Part shown: positions 8,718-17,492 of the stretch, piece after piece | How positions within the stretch are numbered: position 1 is the first letter of the stretch | How the letters are laid out: every line of letters begins with the position of its first letter | Source: Amycolatopsis alba DSM 44262 | GTDB taxonomy: Bacteria > Actinomycetota > Actinomycetes > Mycobacteriales > Pseudonocardiaceae | Length of the DNA stretch: 64,000 bases | Assembly (NCBI RefSeq): GCF_000384215.1 | Contig: NZ_KB913032.1 | Span: forward strand, 7,649,605 to 7,713,604 | Direction: 5' to 3' | Position numbers and translations under genes: made by a program | The notes under the pieces: model-generated | Told to the model about the DNA's origin: nothing | The model's input: the letters and a program-made list of their open reading frames with translations, nothing else | Database searches by the model: none

Positions 8718-9521
8718 TCAGGACGTAGATCGGCCCCAGGCGCAGACGAATGCCATGGTGAAATCGCGGTAGTCCGGGTCGTTGAACCGGTCGAGGGCGT
8801 GTCGCAGCGTTATGTGGTCGATGAGGCCGGCGTCGACCATGTCGGTGCTCAGGTGGGCGAGGGTGACTCGCCAGAACTCGTTGATGGCGCCGCCGCCGCT
8901 GGTGGCGGCCAGTGCCCCGGAGACGTCGACCTCGGCCAGGCCCGCGGCGCGCAACGCGGCAGGCAAGTTCCGCGCCCACTGGAAATCACTGCCCAGAGCG
9001 TCGGCCATGAGGTGCTCGAACGCGGTCAGGGCGTCACCGACCGCAGGATCGAGCAACGCTCCCGTGGGAAGCAGGATCGGTTCTTCAACGACCAGCCATC
9101 CGCCCGGTGCCAGCCATCCGGCGACACGGGACAACACCGCATCGCGATCGGGCAAGTGCGTGAACAAGGCCCGGCTGTGGATGAGGCCGAACGCCCCCTG
9201 CCGGAACTCAGGCCCGTCGACCACGTCGTGTTGCACGACCGTGAGGTTCGGCTCCCGCAGTCTTCGCAGATGGTGAATGTCGGTGTCCGTGGCCAGCACT
9301 GACCCGTGCAGGCACTGGGTGGCCAGCCATCGTGCGATGGAGCCGCGGCCGGCGCCCAGTTCGAGGCAGTTGCACTGCCGGGGCAGGCGGAGCCGTGCCA
9401 GGACGCCGATCGTGAGCGGATCGCAGAGCGCTTCCAGCGCCCACAACCGCCGCTCGTCCGCACTGAGTGGCCCTGCCGAACCGGATGTCCGCTGGTCGGC
9501 AGCGGTGGCAACGATATCCAT
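8718..9521 (-). CDS. Class I SAM-dependent methyltransferase
   Basis: 267 aa, ATG at 9521 with GAGAGGA upstream. The SAM-binding motif I is LELGAGRGS (about residues 54-62). It is followed by an acidic strand end (ATDTD), a motif II-like QHDVVDGP, and LAPGGWLVVEE as the post-motif. These show a Rossmann-type small-molecule or lipid methyltransferase. Substrate cannot be told. It is monocistronic between a convergent gene and a decayed lipocalin-like gene. Confidence 0.8.
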   Translation of the reverse strand: MDIVATAADQRTSGSAGPLSADERRLWALEALCDPLTIGVLARLRLPRQCNCLELGAGRGSIARWLATQCLHGSVLATDTDIHHLRRLREPNLTVVQHDVVDGPEFRQGAFGLIHSRALFTHLPDRDAVLSRVAGWLAPGGWLVVEEPILLPTGALLDPAVGDALTAFEHLMADALGSDFQWARNLPAALRAAGLAEVDVSGALAATSGGGAINEFWRVTLAHLSTDMVDAGLIDHITLRHALDRFNDPDYRDFTMAFVCAWGRSTS

Positions 9522-9705
9522 GGCGTCCTCTCACAAAGGGAACCAGCCCGACCACGCCATCTCGTTCGGGAACCGATCTGATGTGGTGCCGCTGCCCGTC
9601 CGCGACGGCGCCTCACGCTGAGGTCGAGATCAGTTTTCGATCCCTGCAAAAAGACGGACGCAAATGGGCAGGTGATGGTATTCACCGGGGGGCTGTTGCC
9701 TAGGT

Positions 9706-10079
9706 TTATGTGGTTCTGTGCCAGGTCAGCAGGAACTGCGCCGAGCGGTCGGGAGGGCCGCTGAGCCGCAGCACATCGGCCGAGTCGTTGCCCGCGATCA
9801 GCGTGGCCCATCGTGTTTGCCTGCTTCCCGCGCCGAACGGCCAGGTCGCGACCAGCGTGTGGTGCGTGATTACTTCTCGCTCCACTGTGTAGGTGCCGGT
9901 GTAGCCCAAGGATTTCCCGAGCCTAGGCATTCGCCGGGAGGCCACGTGGACGGTGGCCGAGAAGTGCCCGCTGGCGTGCAGAGCAGCGTTCCCCGGCAGC
10001 GAGGTCGCACGCTCCGACCGCTGTGTGCAAGGAACACTTCGTCCAGTAGCCAAGCACCTACCAGGTCTTCCGATGTCAT
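9706..10079 (-). pseudogene. Frameshifted lipocalin-like domain protein
   Basis: From the ATG at 10079 the frame reads MTSEDLVGAWLLDEVF, then LLCTPAG, the start of the bacterial lipocalin-like fold (usually LVGxWRL...YTPDGxMSA). One frame over, the sequence continues HFSATVHVASRR, GYTGTYTVE and ADVLRLSGPPDR to the stop at 9706. A single missing base near 9963-9966 would restore one protein of about 124 aa. It is either a recent pseudogene or one sequencing error. It follows a thioesterase remnant on the same strand. Confidence 0.6.
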
Positions 10080-10153
10080 GGAGAAACCGCGATGGTGTTG
10101 CGCGGGGTCAACCGTTTTCACGAGATGCTCCTCTTCCTGTTCGCACAGCCGGG

Positions 10154-10292
10154 TTATCGGCCGGAGAGCCAGTGACAGATGCTTCGGGCGGTTTCCGGTG
10201 CGTGGTCTTCGATCATGGAAAGGTGTGTACCGTCCACGGCGCTGGTGTCGTGGCGAGCGAAGCCTGCCCCCGGCCAGCAGAATCGTCGTCAT
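10154..10292 (-). pseudogene. Thioesterase C-terminal remnant
   Basis: A strong ribosome site (GGAGGAG, 5 nt, ATG at 10292) starts MTTILLAGG. One frame over, the sequence reads GFARHDTSAVDGTHLSMIED, then HAPETARSICHWLSGR and TAA at 10154. The second part is the tail of a PKS/NRPS-type thioesterase, with the catalytic His region DGTHLSMIEDHA. The nucleophile and core are missing, so an internal deletion plus frameshift has joined a start to a tail. It is evidence that a synthase-release gene once lay here. Confidence 0.5.
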
Positions 10293-10552
10293 GAGAGCTC
10301 CTCCATTGCCGTGCGTTGTACGGCACCGAGTTCTCGGTGCGGGTCGTTCCTCTTCCAGTAAGCCCGCACCGGTCTCGCTGGCCAAGGTGTGTGTGACGTC
10401 CGGGTTGTTGCGGATCGGGGCACCGTTGAACGCGGCGGTCCTCTTCCGCGGCAGCTGGTACCAGTCCGGCGACTCGCACCCGATTGGCGCAATTCAACCG
10501 ACGCGCCAATGGGTAGTTCTTTGACCAGAGCCCGCCGAGGAGGGAGATCCGG

Positions 10553-11890
10553 GTGGCACCGAACCATTTGCTGCGGAACCTGCTCACCGAATCCGGCTGG
10601 ACCGGCCAGAAACTGGCGGATCACACCAACAGGCTGGGCGCAGAGGCGGGACTGCGACTGCGTTACGACCGTACCGGCGTCGCACACTGGTTGACCGGCA
10701 GATGCCCGCGCCCGCCGGTCCCGGAGTTGGTGGCCGAAGCGTTCACGCGCCGGCTGGGCCGGCGAGTCACGGCGGCGGCCACCGGCCTGGAGCGTGGCGC
10801 CACCACGGCCCCGCCGCGGTGGCGGACCGACGTCACCGCCGAACTGACGAACCTATGCCGCGACGGCGCCGCCACCCGGCGCGCGCTCTCCGGATGTGTC
10901 TACAGCCTGGCCGCCTTGTCCGTTCCCGGCTGGGCCGATCTGGCGAGCATCGCGGGCGCGGAATGCCCGGCAGAAGACACGGGCAAGGTCGAGCGCTCCG
11001 AACTCGACGCCGCCAAGGCGATGCTCGAACTGTTCTCCACCGCGGACCTGAGCTTCGGCGGCGGGTATGTCCGACCAGCGCTCGCTCGCTACCTGCACAC
11101 CACGATCGCCCCATGGCTGCGTTGGGGAGCGGCACCGGCCGTGCGGGCCGACCTGTTCGTCACGGCGGCGCAGCTGTGCTACCTCTGCGGTTTCCTGTGC
11201 TTCGACGATGAGCTGCACGGGATCGCGCAACGGTACTACCTCATCGCCGCCCGCCTGTCCCGTGCCGCCGGGGACGCCCTGCACTACGCCATCTCGTTGC
11301 GGGCCTTGAGCGTGCAGGCCCGGATGCTCGGGCACCGGACAGCGGCGGTCGATCTGGCCACCACGGCGGCCCGCGCACTCCCCCGAAGCGCGCCCGCGCT
11401 CACCCGCGCGTTCCTGATCGGCCAGGTCGCCGCCGCCGAAGCCGCCGCGAACGACCAACGCCACGCGGTGATCCACCTGCGCGCCGCCGAAAACCACCTC
11501 GATCACTCCCGCGACACCGTGTCCCCAGTGGGTACCTACCATCCTGCCGCCCTCTCCCACCACCACGCGGCCGTCCGCGCCTGCCTCGGCGAACGCCCCG
11601 CCGCGGTCTCCGCACTGACCCGCTCGTTACGCTGTCGGCCCCCATGCGAGCGCCGCGCCCGCGCGATCACCCTGGCCCGGCTGGCCGAGCTACACCTCGA
11701 CGCCGGTGAGCTCGACCGTGCGTGCCAGACGTGGAACCAGTTCCTCGACGACTATTCCCACCTGCGTTCCCAGCGTGCCGACACCGCACTGGGAACGCTA
11801 CGGGCACGTCTGCGGCCACACCTCGCCTATCCCCCGGCGCTCTCGGTGACGCACAAGGCGGCCGAGGTATCCCTCGCCAAGGCGGCGTGA
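10553..11890 (+). CDS. TPR-type transcriptional regulator-like protein
   Basis: 445 aa, GTG at 10553 preceded by GAGGAGGGAG. Residues 5-60 (LLTESGWTGQKLADHTNRL to VAHWLTGRCP) resemble the degenerate helix-turn-helix at the start of actinomycete TPR regulators. The rest is all-helical tetratricopeptide-like repeats (for example YYLIAARLSRAAGDALHYA and LARLAELHLDAGELDRA). Such proteins often sit beside secondary-metabolite genes and control them. It is convergent with the IspH-like gene and the two coding ends overlap by 64 nt. Targets are unknown. Confidence 0.75.
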   Translation: MAPNHLLRNLLTESGWTGQKLADHTNRLGAEAGLRLRYDRTGVAHWLTGRCPRPPVPELVAEAFTRRLGRRVTAAATGLERGATTAPPRWRTDVTAELTNLCRDGAATRRALSGCVYSLAALSVPGWADLASIAGAECPAEDTGKVERSELDAAKAMLELFSTADLSFGGGYVRPALARYLHTTIAPWLRWGAAPAVRADLFVTAAQLCYLCGFLCFDDELHGIAQRYYLIAARLSRAAGDALHYAISLRALSVQARMLGHRTAAVDLATTAARALPRSAPALTRAFLIGQVAAAEAAANDQRHAVIHLRAAENHLDHSRDTVSPVGTYHPAALSHHHAAVRACLGERPAAVSALTRSLRCRPPCERRARAITLARLAELHLDAGELDRACQTWNQFLDDYSHLRSQRADTALGTLRARLRPHLAYPPALSVTHKAAEVSLAKAA

Positions 11891-12927
11891 AGTGCCGTGT
11901 CGTGAAACACGACCGTGCCGGATCCGTTCCGTGTCGTCCGGACTTGACGGTAAGGCTCGGTGACGACCCGGCGGCGCATGACTGCCAGCGGCCCGAGGCC
12001 GGAGACAACCGTCATCACCTCCTCGGCCACCGACGTCCCGGCAGGGCCTGCCACGGCCAACCCCACGGTGGCAGCCCCTGCCAGCCACTCGAGACGTAGG
12101 TCCGCGAGCTTGCCGACCCGATGTGACGGACAAGATCTCCCACGTGCCCATCCGATCAGTTCCTCACCGGCACGCTCCCCCTCCGGACCACAGACCAGCA
12201 GTACGTCAGCGGCCGCCGCGACCGACCACAACGCCTCACGCCGGTCCGAAGCCGCATAACCGAACCCGCGGGGGTGCGGTCCCCGCAACCGGGGAAACCG
12301 GTGCCGCAACACCTTCACCACCTCGGCGGCGTCCTCGACCGGCGCCTCTGGCGCCACCACATACGAGACCCGGTCAGGATCGATTCCCTCCACAGGAAAA
12401 GTCTGATCTGGCGCTATCACCCGCACTGCGGCTTGCCCCGCACAGGATGCGACCGCCTCCGCCGACCACGCCGGACCGATCACCAGGACGGTGTCACCTC
12501 GCTGGACGTACTCCAGCGCCCTCGCCGCCACCGCCGCGACCGCCTCCCCGCCACCAATCGTGCTATCGGACGCCGCGACAAGAACACGCCGCGTTCGGAC
12601 CACGGACGACCACCGCTCGATCAGCTCGTGCACCAGGACACCCCCGGACTCATCGGTGATTCCGATCGCCACCCCCAATCCCACCGGCCTCCCGTCGTGA
12701 TCCAGATACGACATCGTGTGGGCGACGGAATCCCCTGCCGTCACGGGTCGCAGGTAATCGATGCATACCTGGAAGCCCATTTCCCGGGCGAGTTCGGCGA
12801 TCAGCGGCGCCGCCGGGCAACTCACCACGCCCCGGGTCGGATGGTCGAACCGCGCTGCCACGACGACTTCACCGGTCTCGGCACCGCCGCTACCAAAGGA
12901 CGTTCTTTCCAAGGATCTGCCAACCAT
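11827..12927 (-). CDS. IspH (LytB)-like protein lacking recognisable Fe-S cysteines
   Basis: 366 aa, ATG at 12927 with GGAG 5 nt upstream. The C-terminal half aligns by eye with 4-hydroxy-3-methylbut-2-enyl diphosphate reductase: VSYVVAPEAPVEDAAEVV then LRHRFPRLRGP, ASDRREALWSVAA and LEWLAGAATVGLAVA. In true IspH three cysteines hold a 4Fe-4S cluster, the third in D-I-C-Y-A-T-x-N-R-Q. Here that site reads GFGYAASDRREA, and the first-Cys region (R-G-F-C-A-G-V) reads DSTIGGGEAV. Residues 20-110 (VVVAARFDHPTRG) are an N-terminal portion not in normal IspH. So it is a paralogue that probably does not reduce HMBPP. A broken copy sits at 55435, beside the mevalonate genes. Confidence 0.7.
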   Translation of the reverse strand: MVGRSLERTSFGSGGAETGEVVVAARFDHPTRGVVSCPAAPLIAELAREMGFQVCIDYLRPVTAGDSVAHTMSYLDHDGRPVGLGVAIGITDESGGVLVHELIERWSSVVRTRRVLVAASDSTIGGGEAVAAVAARALEYVQRGDTVLVIGPAWSAEAVASCAGQAAVRVIAPDQTFPVEGIDPDRVSYVVAPEAPVEDAAEVVKVLRHRFPRLRGPHPRGFGYAASDRREALWSVAAAADVLLVCGPEGERAGEELIGWARGRSCPSHRVGKLADLRLEWLAGAATVGLAVAGPAGTSVAEEVMTVVSGLGPLAVMRRRVVTEPYRQVRTTRNGSGTVVFHDTALHAALARDTSAALCVTESAGG

Positions 12928-15227
12928 GCCAACTCCAAAGCTCGCGCCTGGCCGCTCCTTTTGGCGCGACCATAGTGATCATCAAGCGAGACGACTATGG
13001 CAAGCGCCCGACACGGCCCACAACGAAACGAACGGGATACCACCCTTCTGATGTGCATCTGCACGAGCAAATGCAAAACAAGAAGCATGCGCCGGCAAGC
13101 ATGACACCGAATAAAGAGTTGCAGTTCACGAAAGTCGAACACTATTCACGAATTCGCGAAAGCCAGGCAGAAAACGCGTGCGGTAGTCACCCCAGCGTCG
13201 TACGTCGTCCTGCGCACTCTGCGATCCTGGACACCATCGAAGCCTTGACATCCACGAGCGGTGCGCCTCCGAGCGCAGCCACATGATCAACAATCGCACC
13301 CGCAACCCGATCGCAGCGACGACCGAGGCAACAGAGGGAACAACAGATCAGCCGAGTGTCGTCATACCGCCAACCGTGATCACGCCCATTGACACAGGAA
13401 AATTTCGAGATCAGGACGCAGCACTAGTCGTCAGGGAGTGCATCAATCCAGGGACACACCTGACCAGCCGTCGGCCCGGACCACCCCTGACATCGGGTCC
13501 CCTCTCGACGCCCCACGACTCGCTCCAGTCTAACCGTCAGCCGGGATCCTCAACAACATCCACCGGCGCGCCCAACGGCTGCCAACACATAGCCGGATCA
13601 ATCAGAGAAAAGGGACATACCGGCTCACTTCTCCCGCCGACCGAACGTGCCTACCCCTGGTCCTGAGCCAGGAACGGTCGGCCACAAACAGCCTGAGAGC
13701 GCGAACGATCACGCTGACGGCTCTGTCCAGTTGGCCTGCTTCCTGTGCCGACTGGTCAAGGAAGGCATTGAACTAAGCCAGGATCACTTCGGACTCAGTC
13801 GTACCCAGGACCGTCTCTACACCTTGCCGCTGCGGTACATCGTGCCACCCCCACCTGTTCTCCAAGATACCCTCGCTACAGAGCTAAACCCTGGCGGTGC
13901 CGGTAGCAGTTTCGCTACCGTCGAGCAGACTGTGCCGCCAGTCGTGCGGCCCCCTCCCCGATCGGACGCGCACGAATCGACATTGAACACATACGGAACA
14001 TGCCTCCTGCGTGAAGGTCTCGCTTTTCCCCACTTTTACAGTAACATGTCGTCCATCTTTCGGAGGATATATATTCAGGTTTCACGCAGGTAGACTCTAT
14101 ATGTCCTCACCAGGCTAGCTGCGGAAACATCCAGATGCCATGCAGCTTGACAAGCGGCACAATCGGACACGTTGACTTTATTTTCAACGATAAGCATTAC
14201 TAGGGTTTAACGCGGGCGTTTTCTATTTGAAAAATTTTGTCGCGCCGGAATCCTCGACCACGCTCATTATTTTTACTTAAATCGCCTCCGAGGCGATACT
14301 TCCCGCTTATCTGTCTGTTGTTGTCTACTAACGCCAACGCCACCGACATCCCCATCATCTTGCCGACTGCTCGGGGAACCATCTTCCGCGTTCGAGACTC
14401 AGTAGCTCACAAGGGCTCCTGCGGAGCTCCAAGCGATCCGCGCGAACGTCACCTCCTTCAGATCTGGCCAGACGCGCGCCGTCCATACGAAGTACTGAAA
14501 GCCGCCAAAATAGGATTGCTCTGATTCAGTCGCTGGCTACACCATAAGCAAGACATCTTCCGGTGTCTCGCATCGCAGGTGCAACGCGTTGAGGAGGAAG
14601 AGGAAGCAAATAAGCTCCAGACGCGCGGATCGACCTCCTCGAAGAACAGCTACTTCCCCAGCAGCAGCTCACACGAAGGCGAGCCAGGACACAGCTCATC
14701 GGCGAGACAGTCGGTCTCACGACCGAGACTAGAACCACGACTCCGTTCCGTAGCTCCCGCGTGAGTCATGTGCGGCGTATTCCCCTAAGCGACCAGCCGC
14801 GATTGCTCAGAGTAACACAGGCGAGACACGCCTCTCACAAAGAGCCCATGCCATGCACTCGCCGAACCTTTACCGCTTTCATCACACCTTTCACCTAGCC
14901 TGAAGCGCCCGCGAAACACTGAAATCGTAGCTGAAATAAGACCAAAGAATCTTTTCTTGTCAATCTGCCAACATCGAGTGCGGTTTTATCATTGTGCACC
15001 TGCAACTGCACGAGACACAGTGGCCGATGACCCACATTAGAAATGGACAATTTATCCTCAGGTCCGCGAGAGGTAGATCAACTACACAGAAGTGTGCACA
15101 GCCTCGCAATTGACCGGTTGGCGGTACCGAACTGATGACAGCATGCGATTCAATTGTTTGCGACTTCAGACACCCAAGCCGACTGAAGCTCAAATACTCA
15201 GCCCAGCTCTTTCGAAAGGTTTCCGCG
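12928..15227. other. 2.3-kb gene-poor, lower-GC stretch
   Basis: No ORF here has family features or an actinomycete third-position pattern. The longest open frames (13283-13666, 13647-14093, 14237-14524, all plus strand) have mixed codon use and no recognisable motifs. Around 14040-14260 and 14880-15060 the sequence is clearly AT-richer. It reads like non-coding or long-decayed, possibly imported DNA between the IspH-like gene and the IclR gene, and must contain the promoter of the latter. Confidence 0.5.
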
Positions 15228-16031
15228 ATGCCACCAGGCAGGAATCCAGGAAATGCGGACACTCAAAATCCGCAAACCAGCCAGTTTATCAGCAGGATTC
15301 TTGCTATTCTTTCTTTTATTCAAAGTGTCGACAAACCTACGCGCCTATCACTAATAGCGCAGGAGACAAGAATTCCAAAAACCACCACTCATCGCCTGCT
15401 CGTCGAACTGGTGGAGCATGACATGGTGCGTCGTCACGGAAATTACTACACCCTTGGTCCTTCAGTTTTACGACTAGCAGAGAAACGCGGCTCTGAGCGC
15501 GAAGTTCTACGCCGCGCAATCAAGCCAGTATTACTTCAGCTCCACTCAAGAACGGGTTACATTGTCGGCCTTGCAGTGCCAAATAGTTCATCAATCAGAT
15601 TTATTGACACCGTCTACAATGAAACGTATATTCCCACCATTCAGAAACTCGAAAGCAACTACCCCTTGTCAACCAGTGCGGCGGGAAAAATCCTACTTGC
15701 CTATGATTCAAATCTCACGACTTGCATAGTTCCCGGACACCGAGGGTCCGCGCAAAAAAATAATACCATCGCTATTCCACCAGATTTTGCAGAGGAACTT
15801 TTTAGAATTAGGGAGCAGCGGATGTCCACGGTCGCAGCTTCCGCATCGACAGACATAGCGGCTGCCGCGGTTCCGATATTCGACGCTGAGCAACGGGCAG
15901 TGGCAGCCCTGACCCTTGGCGCATACAATGATTGTTTTCAGCTTGCCTTAGCTCGTGTCATGTTACGCAAGGCGGTCGACCACGTGGCTTTACTAACACG
16001 ACGTCACGCCGCTCAACCTTGTCAAAGCTAG
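15228..16031 (+). CDS. IclR-family transcriptional regulator
   Basis: 267 aa from the ATG at 15228, which has GAAAGG upstream; an in-frame ATG at 15135 adds 31 unlikely residues. Residues 20-80 form the IclR winged helix: SRILAILSFIQ, LSLIAQETRIPKTTTHRLL, HGNYYTLGPSVLRL. The effector domain follows with TGYIVGLAVP, PLSTSAAGKILLA and TDIAAAAVPIFD. It probably controls neighbouring metabolic or biosynthetic genes. Codons are much AT-richer (TTT, ATT, AAA common) than in the flanking NRPS genes, a sign of transfer. It stands alone, with a dead Tn3 transposase directly downstream. Confidence 0.9.
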   Translation: MPPGRNPGNADTQNPQTSQFISRILAILSFIQSVDKPTRLSLIAQETRIPKTTTHRLLVELVEHDMVRRHGNYYTLGPSVLRLAEKRGSEREVLRRAIKPVLLQLHSRTGYIVGLAVPNSSSIRFIDTVYNETYIPTIQKLESNYPLSTSAAGKILLAYDSNLTTCIVPGHRGSAQKNNTIAIPPDFAEELFRIREQRMSTVAASASTDIAAAAVPIFDAEQRAVAALTLGAYNDCFQLALARVMLRKAVDHVALLTRRHAAQPCQS

Positions 16032-16319
16032 ATCCACGGTCTGCCTAGGAGATCCCTCGGACGTCGGCCACCTGCGGGAGCTCGCGGTTGGTCGATTGCG
16101 CGAACAGCACCGCTATCAGGTTCCGCTTCGACTCTGGGATGAGGTCCTGCTTGTCGCCGGCTTGAGTGAAGCAGTCCAGGCTAACATCAGCTGCTTGCCG
16201 CTGATGTTACTGCTCGACACAAGCACTCCGTCCTCTTCGGACAGACAGTGGTCCCTCGCCTGCGGCCGGTCCATTACCGCGCAGGTCTTGAGCAGGCGCT
16301 TGGCGCAGTTGGGCTCTCG

Positions 16320-17141
16320 ACGTATAGTCAGGTGACTGACCAGCACATCACCCAAGGTACGAAGATCATTGTCGCCACGAAGCGCGAAGCGCACTACGGC
16401 TTCGACGAGATCCTCGACAACGCCGCCGACACCCGATCATCGAGCACGCGACCGTCCTACGGTGTCGGGCTGTTCGACCTGCTCTGGTGGCACTGTCATC
16501 GCGGATCCACGATCCGGGCACGATTACCCCCTTTTCGGGCCGGCTCGAAATCAGCGGCCGAGTCGGCGTTCTCCACTGACCGGACCACTGCTAACCCGCA
16601 AGCTCTACACCGGTCTGATCGCCGAGCATCGGGGTGACCTACTGTGCCTGGTAGGGCCATTGAAAGTTCGGGCACGCCACCGCGTCTCTGCTGGTCGGCA
16701 GGCTCCTGCCTCCGGGAGGCAGAACGCGCTCGCCACAATGCTCACGGACTACCGCGTACTCCACAGACCGTCTATGCCGCTCGGTTCCTGTCCGACCCGC
16801 CTGCCGGCGCTAAGATCTCCCGACGGCCAAAATCAGGATGGCTCGCTGCACGAACTCGAGTGATATCTGCTCGACGCCCACGAAGGCATGGTCTCGGCCC
16901 GCCATTTTTAGGGCCAGGCCGAGCAGGCCTGGTGCCTAACTGTCGAAACCAACACTGTGATCACGTGAACGACCGAGTGCTACAGCCCGGCAGTCGACTA
17001 GATGCGCGCGGCCGACTCCTGGATCGATGAGAGGATCCTCGTCAACATCTCCCCTGCCCGCTCGGAGAACATCAACCTCTTCGACGCCACCGAGGTGACA
17101 TCGAAGGCGTCCTCGCCAAGCTTGGCCCAACCGGACACTAG
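16320..17141 (+). mobile_element. Decayed Tn3-family transposase (C-terminal half)
   Basis: Pieces in several frames follow the order of a Tn3-family DDE transposase: TDQHITQGTKIIVATKREAH and FDEILDNAAD, then GLFDLL, LLTRKLYTGLIAEHRGDLL, SGRQNALATML, EQAWCLT, SPARSENINLFDATEV and DIEGVLAKLGPTGH with TAG at 17139-17141. At least four frameshifts and one in-frame stop break it. Neither the N-terminal half nor the long terminal repeats were found. It lies between the IclR gene and the end of the NRPS operon, so a transposon has probably shaped this border. Confidence 0.65.
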
Positions 17142-17288
17142 TCGCTCAGCATCCGCCACGCGCCGTTTCGACGGATAGAATCCCTCCATGCTGATGCTTA
17201 GAGAAAATTCTATGCCCGCCGCGGCTGGAATATTTTACCTAGAACATCTGGTTGCGGAAGCGCTACACCGTTCCCGCGGATCGCGGCA

Positions 17289-17492
17289 TCATAATTCTGC
17301 GCGGCGCACTGACCGTGGGCGCAGATCAGTCCAATGCTTGCTAATGTAGCTAAGACATATGCTTCGCGATCGCGCTTCTAGGACCACGTTCCATCCGACC
17401 GGCGCTGCGATCTCCTTCGGCCACAGCGAATATTGTCCCTCTTCATTTAACAAAACATGATAAATTCCACGGTCGTCTTCGAAGGGATTCAT
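17289..17492 (-). CDS. MbtH-like protein
   Basis: 67 aa. The family signature is complete: NPFEDDRGIYHVLLN, EEGQYSLWP, PVGWNVV, then HWTDLRPRSV. MbtH-like proteins bind NRPS adenylation domains and help them fold or activate. It is the last gene of the operon. The ATG at 17492 overlaps the NRPS stop (TGATG), and AAGGAG in the end of the NRPS gene serves as ribosome site. A GTG one codon earlier is also possible. It probably serves one or more of the three A domains encoded upstream. Confidence 0.93.
   Translation of the reverse strand: MNPFEDDRGIYHVLLNEEGQYSLWPKEIAAPVGWNVVLEARSRSICLSYISKHWTDLRPRSVRRAEL

Noticed and set aside
11827..12927. Calling the gene a functional HMBPP reductase
   Set aside because: The expected cluster cysteines are not where the family has them.
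13283..14093. Two plus-strand open frames of 127 and 148 aa in the gene-poor stretch
   Set aside because: Mixed codon use, no motif, no convincing ribosome site.
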